Source: Pasteurellaceae bacterium 15-036681
Lineage (GTDB): Bacteria > Pseudomonadota > Gammaproteobacteria > Enterobacterales > Pasteurellaceae
Direction of reading: 5' to 3'
DNA: 36,223 nt
Assembly: GCA_002002485.1 (NCBI GenBank)
Contig: MQVI01000026.1
Coordinates: forward strand, 1 to 36,223
The first letter of the stretch is position 1. Each line of letters starts with the position of its first letter. Below are positions 1 to 7,451 of this stretch, piece by piece. The notes under the pieces are model-generated. The model did no database searches. It had not been told where the DNA came from and was given only the letters and a program-made list of their open reading frames with translations. The translations under genes were made by a program, and so were the position numbers.

Positions 1-600
1 CGCCTGGTGCGCCATCCTTACCTGGTGCGCCGTCTTGACCATTTGTGATAGTTGCAATTTCAGTTTTCTCTTTTGTTTCTGGGTCAACTTCGCTTACTTT
101 CACACTGCCATCTGGTTGTACTTCTGCTACAACAGACTTACCGTCTTTGCCATCTGTACCGTTAGTGATTGTCGCAATTTCAGTTTTCTCTTTTGTTTCT
201 GGATCAACTTCGCTTACTTTCACACTGCCATCTGGCTGTACTTCTGCGACAACAGACTTACCGTCTTTGCCATCTGCGCCTGGTGCGCCATCCTTACCTG
301 GTGCGCCGTCTTGACCATTTGTGATAGTTGCAATTTCAGTTTTCTCTTTTGTTTCTGGGTCAACTTCGCTTACTTTCACACTGCCATCTGGTTGTACTTC
401 TGCGACAACAGACTTACCGTCTTTGCCATCTGCGCCTGGTGCGCCGTCTTGACCATTTGTGATTGTCGCAATTTCAGTTTTCTCTTTTGTTTCTGGATCA
501 ACTTCGCTTACTTTCACACTGCCATCTGGCTGTACTTCTGCGACAACAGACTTACCGTCTTTACCGTCTTTACCATCTGCGCCTGGTGTACCAGCTGTAC
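1..600 (-). repeat. Tandem collagen-like repeats in the adhesin stalk
   Basis: The sequence beginning cagttttctcttttgtttct recurs at 61, 181, 337 and 475, giving periods of 120, 156 and 138 bp (40, 52 and 46 codons). The conserved core reads KSVVAEVQPDGSVKVSEVD followed by PETKEKTEIATITNG. The difference between units is the number of Gly-X-Y triplets in the linker (GTDGKDGK, GQDGAPGADGKDGK, GQDGAPGKDGAPGADGKDGK), always in 18-bp steps. The array continues past the left edge. Near-identity at the DNA level implies recent expansion or homogenisation. Confidence 0.93.
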
Positions 601-3600
601 CCGGATCCCCTTTCGTCCCCTTAAGTGACTCAAGGAAGTCTTCTACTGATTTACCATCATTTCCAGGTTGCTCTTTCCAGATATCGTAAGCAGATTTGCC
701 ATTTTCACCTTTAGCACCTGCAGTGGTCGAGATTTTAATATCTTGACCATTTTGATCGATTTGAATATTGTCGCCCGCGATGAATTTAACTGTATCACCC
801 GCTTTCACCAGTGTTTTTGCAGATCCTTTTGCTGTACCACCATCTGCTGCAGTATTCACATTCCAGCCCATTGTGCTCAATGTGGTATAAAGATCTCCAG
901 CTGTTACAAAGTGGTTTGCGTTTGTTGTTGGTTGAACAAGTGAACCTTGATTAGCACTACCAAGTGGATTTACACTTAATGTAGTATTTAACACATTGTA
1001 AGCAATATTGCCGTCACTATTGATTGATACTGTAGTGCCATTACCATCAACAAAATTAACAGTGCCATCAGACTTAGTTGCTGGCTTGCCGTTTACATTC
1101 ACATAGTTATAAAGCTGATCACCGGTCACAACATCAGAAGAACCGTCCGCAACATTACCATTAGCAATATTTGTGAGCTTATGCTCGTCCCCAGCTTTTG
1201 GTTGAATAACTACTTTAGATTTTTCTTCGTCTGATAATGGATTTACAACTGAACCATCTGCTTTTGTATACTTACCAGTTTCTGGATTATATGTCGCATT
1301 AGCAAGATCATCTGCTTTATAGTAGTTACCATCTTTACCGATAACCACTGTATCACCAGCTTCATTCACATACTCAAATACAGTGTTCACAGATAAGTCA
1401 TAAACCGTTGGTTGGCCGTTCGTACCACCTGTTTTGGTTACAGCTACAGATTTATCATCTGAAGTTACTTTAACTGTTGTTGCATTTAATTGATTTAAAG
1501 TAACTGCATCATTACCATTAACCGCATCGCCCATATTAGTAATACGGTCGCCCCCCACATCTAAGCCATTCGCTGTTGATGTAAGGTTCGTTGTATTTGT
1601 GCCATTACCAATCGTAATCTTGTCCGTTGCATTCACTGTATTGAATGTTGGCGTCATTGAAGTAGCAATCGTTAGATTATTACCTGAACCACCAAGTTCG
1701 ATATTGTTACCGGCTTTGTAGTTTACCGTATCACCTGCGTTAATTTTTGAGTCCGCATTTGCAGTGTAAGTACTCTTACCTGTTGTGCCTGTAACATTAG
1801 AGGCACTTACATTCCAGCTTGCATTATTTACCGTATTCACTAACGTGGTTGCATTTACAAAGTTTGCACCATCAGCAGTTGTTGGCGCTGCAATTGAGCC
1901 ATTAGCATTGGTAGAAGTTGCTGCAGATGTATTCACATCAAAGGTCACATTTGCACCAGTACCTGATGAGGTTACATTCGCTGTTGTGCCTTTGCCATTT
2001 ACAAAATTCACTTGTTCATTTGGTGAAATACGTGCAACTTGTGTGCCAGCATTGTTACCCACAACCCAGCCTGCATTTACGTAGTTATTTAAGTTCGTAA
2101 TAGCATCAGCAACTGTTGCTGCAGCTGTTGTTGGTGCCGTGTAAGACGTTGCACCCGTAGTATTTAATGGTTGTGAGAAGTTTTGTACTGCGCCTGTTGT
2201 TGTATTTACATTTGCACCACCGCCTAATGTCGTTGCGACACTGTTTGAAACAGTATGTAACTGGTTACCAGCCACAGCATCTTTACTGGTTGAGGTAATT
2301 GCTGCATTACTGATATTAGTTACTTTATCGCCCTCAACATCTAAACCATTTGCCGTTGACGTTAAGTTGGTTGTATTTGAACCATCACCAATCTTCACAG
2401 ATTTAAACGTAGGGTTTTCTTTGATACCAATTAGAATCTCATTATTCGCACCAACAAAGGTTTCAATGTTATCACCACTGAAACGTTCATTACTAGTTGT
2501 CCAAGCACCCGTAGTCGTAATATTCACTCGACCATTTGTACCCGCACCAATTGAAATTGCTGGATTTACATCTGTTCTATCTGCCCCATAGGTGGTTGAG
2601 CCAAGTGTTGGTGATGTTGAATTAATTTTTACGTTGTAGTTACCGCTTCCTGTTGTATCTTCTTCAACAGTAACCGTTGTACCACCTTCACCAATAAAGT
2701 TAACTTGTTTATTAGTTTTTACATCGCCTACTTTTGCTTTCGTTGTGTTACCAATCGCCCAGCCTTCAGAAAGCTTATTCGCCACCATATAAAGCTGTGA
2801 ACCATTGATTGCCTCTGTTGAAGTGCTTGAAATATTACCTGCTGCAACGTTAATGAGTTTACGTTGACCATTTGCCGCATTACTACCAACACTAACAAAT
2901 TGGCTTGAATTTGTAACATTACCTGCAAAACCACCATAGGTTAAGCCATTAACCGTTGCTGCTGTGACATTTGCCACAGTGTGCGAACCAGAGGTTGAAG
3001 AGCCAGCACCAAGAATAACGGCACCATCAACACCAGCAGCGACACTCACATTGTTACCTAGAACAAAAGTGTTGTTCGCTGAAACGTTATTATAGTTACC
3101 CAATACATAGCTATCATTACCACTTACGCCTGAACTAGTATGAGCGTTAGAGCGTCGACCGATATAACCAGAATTATCGCCCGTAACAACTGCATGACTA
3201 CCGATCGCAATTGAATATGCGCCTGAGCTATCTGTATCAGTAGCACGAGCTGTCCCTGTTGAAGACCAGTGACCAAGTGAGATTGATTGTGATCCATTTG
3301 CCATTGCGTTGTAACCAGCCGCAAAGGATTCTTGCGCATTACCTTCTGCACCTGAGCCAATTGCCGTTGCATCCTGAGCTTGTGCTTTTGAGTTAAAACC
3401 AACCGCCGTTGAGCGAGTTTGGTTAGCTTTCGCATTCACACCAGCCGCTAATGAGTTTGTACCTGTAGCACCAGCTGCTTCAGTAATATTACCTAAGTTA
3501 GTTGCAGCATTGCCACCTGTTGCAGAGCCATTGTTAACATGGAAGTAAGTTGAAGTGTCGGTTGCCGCTGCTGTTGCAGTTGAGTTAATTCTAACGTTAT

Positions 3601-4933
3601 AGTTACCCGTTACGCTATCTGGTTCAACAGTAACAGTTGTCCCACCTTCACCAATAAAGTTAACTTGTTTATTAGTTTTTACATCGCCTACTTTTGTTTT
3701 CGATGTATTACCAATCGCCCAGCCTTCTGCAAGTTTATTTGCCACCATATAAAGCTGTGAGCCGTTGATGGCATCGGTAGAACCTGAATCAATACGACCC
3801 GCAGCTACATTAGTGATAGTACGTTTAATCGTATCACTACCTACGCTCACCGTTGAATTCGGGTTTGTACCCGCAAAACCACTATATGAAACACCATTTA
3901 CAGTTGCACTTGTACAAGCCACTGGAGCTGAGGTTGTTGAGCCTGTGCCTAATGCCACTGCGTTAACGTTTGAGGCATTTGCATCTTTACCAATTGCAAT
4001 AGCATTGTCTACGGTAGTTTTTGCATCAGTACCAATTGCGATAGAGTCTAAACCGTTCGTTGTTGCACCTTGAGGAGCATCTCCATCATTGGCATTCTTA
4101 TTTACCCCAATCGCAATACTACGTTCTCCTAATGCATAAGCACCACCACCAACTGCAATAGCATTTCGACCATCTGATTTTGAAAAACGACCAATAGACA
4201 ATGAGCCGTGACCAATAGCTTGTGAACCATAATTAACTGCAAATGAAGATGTTCCATTTGCTTGAGCGCTTGGACCTAAAGCAGTTGAGTAAGCACCTCT
4301 AGCAACAGAATCAGAACCAACAGCAACTGCATTAGTAACTAGTGCACTTGTCGTATTACCAACTGCAACAGAGTTAAAACCAAGCGCACTAGCTCTTGAA
4401 CCAAGAGCCGAAGAACCCTGTCCTTGAGCAGTTGCTAAATAACCAACAGCGGTATCCAACTGTTTACGTGTAGTCGCTTCCCTACCGATCGCAGTCCCCA
4501 TAAAACCTGTTGAGTTTGCGGCATAACCCATTACAGTACTACCCTCAACACCTCCAGCATGAGAACCTATGATGGTCATAAATTGAATCGTACCACCGCC
4601 ACCGCCACCGGTACCATCACCAGATTGAGGATTCGCATTATAACCAAGGATAACGTTATTTCTGTTTGTTGCTATATCGGCAGGGTAATTTGTTAGCACT
4701 GAAGAATAAATATTCCAGTTTGCCTCCGTGATATTATTGGCTGCAACAGCATTTTGTGAGCCTAATACCGCCGCCGAAATCAAACTTAGCTTTAATAAAG
4801 GATTAGCCTTCGAACTTGTTGCCGAAGTAGTGACTTGTTGGGATTTTGCTTTCCCATGCGATTTTGTTAATTCAGATACAACAACAAACGCTTGTTGTGT
4901 ATGGCTCCAAATTACTTTAAATATATTGTTCAT
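1..4933 (-). CDS. Trimeric autotransporter adhesin (Hia/YadA type), 3' end beyond window
   Basis: About 1,644 codons are visible and open to the left edge, so the membrane anchor is not seen. The N-terminus MNNIFKVIWSHTQQAFVVVS is a classic extended signal peptide region. A hydrophobic core follows, with a likely cleavage after Ala64 (NAVA). Residues ~105-330 and ~480-645 are YadA-like heads with repeated A-x-x-x-G-x-x-S/A motifs. Each is followed by a Trp-ring/neck module (NGSQLYMVANKL..GWAIGN). Further necks contain TSTANGLDV..GD. From about residue 1400 the stalk is collagen-like (GADGKDGKDGKS) and runs into tandem repeats. The product should be a surface homotrimer for binding host or matrix. 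The start follows GGGGTC with little Shine-Dalgarno character, but the signal region fixes it. No stop or frameshift was seen in my read. The forward-strand ORFs here are shadows. Confidence 0.95.
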   Translation of the reverse strand, partial: MNNIFKVIWSHTQQAFVVVSELTKSHGKAKSQQVTTSATSSKANPLLKLSLISAAVLGSQNAVAANNITEANWNIYSSVLTNYPADIATNRNNVILGYNANPQSGDGTGGGGGGTIQFMTIIGSHAGGVEGSTVMGYAANSTGFMGTAIGREATTRKQLDTAVGYLATAQGQGSSALGSRASALGFNSVAVGNTTSALVTNAVAVGSDSVARGAYSTALGPSAQANGTSSFAVNYGSQAIGHGSLSIGRFSKSDGRNAIAVGGGAYALGERSIAIGVNKNANDGDAPQGATTNGLDSIAIGTDAKTTVDNAIAIGKDANASNVNAVALGTGSTTSAPVACTSATVNGVSYSGFAGTNPNSTVSVGSDTIKRTITNVAAGRIDSGSTDAINGSQLYMVANKLAEGWAIGNTSKTKVGDVKTNKQVNFIGEGGTTVTVEPDSVTGNYNVRINSTATAAATDTSTYFHVNNGSATGGNAATNLGNITEAAGATGTNSLAAGVNAKANQTRSTAVGFNSKAQAQDATAIGSGAEGNAQESFAAGYNAMANGSQSISLGHWSSTGTARATDTDSSGAYSIAIGSHAVVTGDNSGYIGRRSNAHTSSGVSGNDSYVLGNYNNVSANNTFVLGNNVSVAAGVDGAVILGAGSSTSGSHTVANVTAATVNGLTYGGFAGNVTNSSQFVSVGSNAANGQRKLINVAAGNISSTSTEAINGSQLYMVANKLSEGWAIGNTTKAKVGDVKTNKQVNFIGEGGTTVTVEEDTTGSGNYNVKINSTSPTLGSTTYGADRTDVNPAISIGAGTNGRVNITTTGAWTTSNERFSGDNIETFVGANNEILIGIKENPTFKSVKIGDGSNTTNLTSTANGLDVEGDKVTNISNAAITSTSKDAVAGNQLHTVSNSVATTLGGGANVNTTTGAVQNFSQPLNTTGATSYTAPTTAAATVADAITNLNNYVNAGWVVGNNAGTQVARISPNEQVNFVNGKGTTANVTSSGTGANVTFDVNTSAATSTNANGSIAAPTTADGANFVNATTLVNTVNNASWNVSASNVTGTTGKSTYTANADSKINAGDTVNYKAGNNIELGGSGNNLTIATSMTPTFNTVNATDKITIGNGTNTTNLTSTANGLDVGGDRITNMGDAVNGNDAVTLNQLNATTVKVTSDDKSVAVTKTGGTNGQPTVYDLSVNTVFEYVNEAGDTVVIGKDGNYYKADDLANATYNPETGKYTKADGSVVNPLSDEEKSKVVIQPKAGDEHKLTNIANGNVADGSSDVVTGDQLYNYVNVNGKPATKSDGTVNFVDGNGTTVSINSDGNIAYNVLNTTLSVNPLGSANQGSLVQPTTNANHFVTAGDLYTTLSTMGWNVNTAADGGTAKGSAKTLVKAGDTVKFIAGDNIQIDQNGQDIKISTTAGAKGENGKSAYDIWKEQPGNDGKSVEDFLESLKGTKGDPGTAGTPGADGKDGKDGKSVVAEVQPDGSVKVSEVDPETKEKTEIATITNGQDGAPGADGKDGKSVVAEVQPDGSVKVSEVDPETKEKTEIATITNGQDGAPGKDGAPGADGKDGKSVVAEVQPDGSVKVSEVDPETKEKTEIATITNGTDGKDGKSVVAEVQPDGSVKVSEVDPETKEKTEIATITNGQDGAPGKDGAPG
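2620..3920 (-). repeat. Duplicated head-neck module inside the adhesin (960-bp offset)
   Basis: The stretch around 2664-2810 matches 3624-3770 at an exact offset of 960 bp with only scattered differences, mostly single bases. It encodes the neck SQLYMVANKL..GWAIGNT, then VGDVKTNKQVNFIGEGGTTV. A less conserved match continues on both sides (ATVNGxxYxGFAG). The second YadA-type head lies between the copies. This looks like duplication of a whole 320-residue head-plus-neck block. Confidence 0.85.
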
Positions 4934-5089
4934 TATGACCCCATTTGAACGTGTCTTAAATTGTTATAAACACCATTACATTGAATAAATTACTTACAAA
5001 AACTGACAAATAATATTGCTTGAATTTCAAGCTGTATATTTTATTGCTATCCACCGTGGCTTTAACAGATTAACGCCACCTGTTTAAAC

Positions 5090-5103
5090 TACCAAAATTG
5101 GTA
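5090..5103. promoter_or_regulatory. 14-bp perfect palindrome in the adhesin leader
   Basis: TACCAAAATTGGTA is a perfect dyad located just inside the predicted adhesin transcript, about 9 bp after the proposed start. It is flanked by GTTTA and TAAAC. Position and symmetry fit an operator for a dimeric regulator, but no regulator can be named. A second dyad, GCTTGAA-t-TTCAAGC, lies at 5018-5032. Confidence 0.35.
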
Positions 5104-5118
5104 TAAACACGATTTAGA

Positions 5119-5139
5119 ATTATACAGTATTAATGTAAC
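5119..5139 (-). promoter_or_regulatory. Probable adhesin promoter -10 with an adjoining GTTAC site
   Basis: On the reverse strand GTTACATTAATA (5139-5128) is followed after three bases by a consensus TATAAT (5124-5119). No good -35 hexamer is found at 16-18 bp, which would suit an activator-dependent promoter. The predicted start near 5112 leaves a leader of about 180 nt. The GTTAC-headed 12-mer is identical to the start of the second 22-bp unit at 5418. Promoter assignment is by eye. Confidence 0.45.
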
Positions 5140-5292
5140 AAGAAGGTTAAATTAAATTAAATTTACTTAAATTTAACGAGTGTTGCTTTGGAAGGAAATT
5201 GGGGGGATTTATAAGCAATCCATCCTCTAGAGGGACAGACCAAGGTGCCCGAGGTCAGGGAGAGGACTATTGTTAAATATTTCTGAAATATC

Positions 5293-5370
5293 ACCGCTTG
5301 CTGCCCTCTCTCTGCAAAAATTGCTGGACGCAATTTTCGCTGTCTCTCTCCCAAAGGGCGAGAGTTATAA
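5293..5370. repeat. Intergenic ~78-bp repeat, copy 1
   Basis: Begins ACCGCTTGCTGCCCTCTCTC and ends GGGCGAGAGTTATAA. It contains a hairpin AAAATTGC-tggac-GCAATTTT between mirror-image pyrimidine tracts (CCCTCTCTCT and TCTCTCTCCC). The second copy at 6510-6588 is in the same orientation and differs at three positions (two substitutions and one extra T). The two copies bracket the HTH-GHKL-DUF4325 gene. Confidence 0.85.
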
Positions 5371-5395
5371 CCACATGAGATTTAAAATCTATAGA

Positions 5396-5483
5396 GTTAC
5401 AAATAATCAATTTAAACGTTACATTAATATCTTTTATATGTTACTATTAAGGTGTTAAATGGTTACTTATAAAGAGGTTATAT
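5396..5483 (+). promoter_or_regulatory. Operator-like array: four GTTAC repeats at exact 22-bp spacing
   Basis: GTTAC occurs at 5396, 5418, 5440 and 5462, each exactly 22 bp from the next, which is about two helical turns and puts all sites on one face. Downstream parts of the units are AT-rich, with a looser TTaaAT/TTATAT near the unit ends. The fourth unit covers the ribosome binding site AAAGAGG (5471-5477) and reaches into the start codon at 5482. The natural candidate ligand is the winged-HTH protein encoded immediately downstream. Confidence 0.7.
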
Positions 5484-6492
5484 GAACGATATATTATGTA
5501 AATTGTTGGAGATCGTTAAAAATAATCCAACACAAACAGCAGAAGTTATTGCTGATACACTCTCAATAACTCGCCAAAGCGCATCAAGAAAATTAAAAGG
5601 TTGGGTAGAAGAAAACTTATTAACGGTTTCAGGACGTGGACGTTCTACACGTTATGAATTAGTTGAACAAGTTGAACGCTTTACTTTTAACTTATCAGAT
5701 GATCTTGATGAATTTCGTGTTTATACCCAAACGCTAGATCCAAAATTGAAAGGATTAAATCAAAATATACTTGAGATTTTTCAGTATGGTTTTACTGAAA
5801 TGTTCAATAATGCAATCGATCATTCTTGCGGAACAGAAATTACTGTTGAAATTCGCCAAACACCTATTTCAACGTTTGTGAGTATTACAGATAATGGGTT
5901 AGGTATTTTTGAGAAAATTCAGAAAGCCTTTGATCTTGTAGATATTCGTCAATCTATTTTTGAATTATCGAAAGGTAAATTGACGACAGATAAAGCAAAT
6001 CATAGCGGAGAAGGCATTTTCTTTTCATCTAAGGTTTTTGATTTTTTCTGTATCAATTCAAAAGGTTGGGCATTTGTACATAATGCAGGTGTAATCGATA
6101 TTATGTACGAACACGATGTTGAATACATTGATGGTACAAAAGTAATGTTTGAGTTATCTCATTCATCAACCAAGCGTACTAAAGACGTATTCGATCAGTT
6201 CGCAATGCCTGATGAATATGCATTTGCAACAACAGTAGTGCCTGTAAATTTAGCAAAACACGAGGGTGAGTTTTTAATGTCACGTTCACAAGCTAAACGA
6301 CTTGTTGCACGCTTTGAACATTTCCAAAAAGTGATTTTGGATTTCCAAGGTGTCACCAGTATTGGACAAGGCTTTGCCGATCAGATTTTCCGAGTGTACC
6401 AAAATGAGCACCCAAATGTTCAATTATTTGTAATAAACGCAACAAATGATATTAAGGATATGATCCAACGAACAGGCTACCAAATTCAGTAA
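5482..6492 (+). CDS. Winged-HTH / GHKL ATPase / DUF4325 (STAS-like) fusion protein
   Basis: 336 residues in three parts. Residues 1-60 form a winged HTH (ITRQSASRKLKGWVEENLL). Residues ~85-235 form a GHKL ATPase with N-box E106..N110..H114, G1 box D137-N-G-L-G141 and lid GEG (176-178). Residues ~265-336 match the STAS-like DUF4325 family, with the signature LDFQGVTSIGQGFADQIFRV and a Ser293 where STAS anti-anti-sigma factors carry their phosphorylated residue. GHKL kinases and STAS proteins are normally separate partners in switching modules; here both are fused to a DNA-binding domain. Function is unknown. I infer an ATP-dependent transcription regulator, probably autoregulated through the 22-bp array. 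Start choice is fixed by AAAGAGG four bases upstream. No signal peptide or membrane segment. Confidence 0.88.
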   Translation: MNDILCKLLEIVKNNPTQTAEVIADTLSITRQSASRKLKGWVEENLLTVSGRGRSTRYELVEQVERFTFNLSDDLDEFRVYTQTLDPKLKGLNQNILEIFQYGFTEMFNNAIDHSCGTEITVEIRQTPISTFVSITDNGLGIFEKIQKAFDLVDIRQSIFELSKGKLTTDKANHSGEGIFFSSKVFDFFCINSKGWAFVHNAGVIDIMYEHDVEYIDGTKVMFELSHSSTKRTKDVFDQFAMPDEYAFATTVVPVNLAKHEGEFLMSRSQAKRLVARFEHFQKVILDFQGVTSIGQGFADQIFRVYQNEHPNVQLFVINATNDIKDMIQRTGYQIQ

Positions 6493-6509
6493 TAAAATAG
6501 CCAGATCCA

Positions 6510-6588
6510 ACCGCTTGCTGCCCTCTCTCTGCAAAAATTGCTGAACGCAATTTTCGCTGTCTCTCTCCCATAGGGCGAGAGTTTATAA
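6510..6588. repeat. Intergenic ~79-bp repeat, copy 2
   Basis: Same sequence and orientation as 5293-5370 with two substitutions and one extra T near the right end. It starts 18 bp after the HTH gene stop. The internal hairpin could end transcription weakly, but there is no good T-tract. The right end can also fold (CTCTC..GAGAG). Confidence 0.85.
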
Positions 6589-6650
6589 AGCAAGGAAAAT
6601 TTATTAAATAAAATGCCTAGCGGCGGCTGACACTAGAATAAACCAACTTA

Positions 6651-6678
6651 ATTAAGCCCACTTTATTGTGGGCTTAAT
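6651..6678 (-). terminator. Hairpin downstream of the OmpA-domain lipoprotein gene
   Basis: ATTAAGCCCAC (6651-6661) pairs perfectly with GTGGGCTTAAT (6668-6678) around a 6-base loop. It lies 38 bp past the lipoprotein stop. The T-tract on the reverse strand is poor (AAGTTGG follows), so efficiency is uncertain. Confidence 0.5.
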
Positions 6679-6716
6679 GCTTAGAGGGTTGTTAAATTAG
6701 TTTAACACTACAGATA

Positions 6717-7220
6717 TCAATCTACACGGATAACTACACGACGGTTAGGTTTTAAACAGTCTTTTAATGCTTGACCTGTTACACCGTTACATGCTTTAAC
6801 TTGGTTCGCTTTACCACGGCCTGTTGCGCTGATTGCAGCTTTAACACCTTGAGCTTGTAAGTATGATTTAGCCGTGTTTGCACGTGCTTTAGAAAGATTT
6901 AAGTTATATGCTACTGAACCTAAACGGTCAGTATAACCAACGATGCTTACTTTAGATGCACCATTTTCTTTAATTTCTGTCGCAATGCGGTTTAAGGTTG
7001 TTTTACCTTGTGAGCTCAGGTTTGATTTGTCAAAATCAAATAAGAAATCACCGCTTAATACATACTCTTTCGCTTTAGCTGGCGCTGGAATCGGAGGTGC
7101 TAGAGCTGGCTCTACTGCTGGTGCTGGCGCATCTCTGTTGATACTTTGTGCTGTAAAGCAGCCTGCTAATAGTAGCGTTGCTGTCGAAACAGTCGTTAGT
7201 TTGATAATATTTTTAATCAT
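6717..7220 (-). CDS. OmpA-domain peptidoglycan-associated lipoprotein
   Basis: 167 residues. A lipoprotein signal ends in LLLAGC (Cys21), followed by an Ala/Pro-rich linker (about 30-50) and an OmpA/MotB C-terminal domain (about 53-167). The domain shows FDFDKSNLSSQG, VSIVGYTDRLGS and the peptidoglycan-binding stretch NLNLSKARANTA. Two cysteines near the end (KACNG and KDCLKPNRRVVIRV) match the disulfide position of the OmpA C-terminal domain. It should anchor the outer membrane to the cell wall. It is not the usual Pal: there is no tol operon here, and the C-terminal CLKPNRRV pattern is closer to OmpA. The start is supported by AAGGA nine bases upstream. Monocistronic and divergent from uvrD. 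Confidence 0.88.
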   Translation of the reverse strand: MIKNIIKLTTVSTATLLLAGCFTAQSINRDAPAPAVEPALAPPIPAPAKAKEYVLSGDFLFDFDKSNLSSQGKTTLNRIATEIKENGASKVSIVGYTDRLGSVAYNLNLSKARANTAKSYLQAQGVKAAISATGRGKANQVKACNGVTGQALKDCLKPNRRVVIRVD

Positions 7221-7405
7221 CTCAAAATCCTTAAACTAAGATAGTTTTTATAATCTGTTTTATTGTGTTTAAAAAACGAATGCAATACTAAATTCTTATT
7301 TTTGAAAAAACAATAGAAAAATACTTTCTTTCATTCTAAATACGCTATCTATAAAATATTTTACATATATTCACAAAAGTTTCGTTAATTTTTCTGCATC
7401 TAGGC

Positions 7406-7438
7406 TATAATGACTAAGTTTGCTGTATAAAATAACAT
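7406..7438 (+). promoter_or_regulatory. uvrD promoter -10 and LexA-box-like operator
   Basis: A consensus TATAAT lies at 7406-7411. Directly after the expected start is CTGTATAAAATAACAT (7423-7438), which fits the LexA box CTGT-N8-ACAG with one mismatch at the last base. No clear -35 was seen. LexA control of uvrD is known in E. coli, and the position over the early transcript would repress. Confidence 0.6.
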
Positions 7439-7451
7439 TATGAGGCGTAGG

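Larger units (their letters stand above)
4934..5481. other. 548-bp divergent intergenic region
   Basis: No convincing gene lies here. Reading left to right it holds the adhesin leader and promoter (to about 5140), a repeat-like GC-rich patch (about 5185-5265, including G6 and CCTCTAGAGG), a small perfect palindrome ATATTTC-t-GAAATAT (5277-5291), the first copy of a ~78-bp repeat (5293-5370), and the 22-bp operator-like array (5396-5483) in front of the HTH gene. The small ORFs in both directions have no recognisable protein features. Confidence 0.7.

Noticed and set aside
61-500. Regularly spaced identical blocks resembling a CRISPR array
   Set aside because: Period and block length (100+ bp) are wrong, and the sequence is continuous coding DNA for Gly-X-Y protein repeats.
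35-4073. Many forward-strand ORFs over the first 4 kb, some repetitive and hydrophobic
   Set aside because: They are antisense shadows of the adhesin gene; their repeats mirror its repeats and they lack ribosome sites and family features.
4588-4615. GGTGGC-type glycine run in the adhesin as a contingency locus
   Set aside because: Changes would be in frame and the run is short, so it cannot switch expression.
5203-5208. G6 run upstream of the adhesin as a phase-variation tract
   Set aside because: Too short and lies outside the proposed promoter; no simple repeat long enough for slippage was found.
5163-5458. Two small ORFs (63 and 62 residues) in the adhesin-HTH gap
   Set aside because: They cross the dispersed repeat and show no start signals or recognisable protein.
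7440-7451. Upstream ATG for uvrD
   Set aside because: The internal ATG has a proper GAGG at six bases and matches the family N-terminus.
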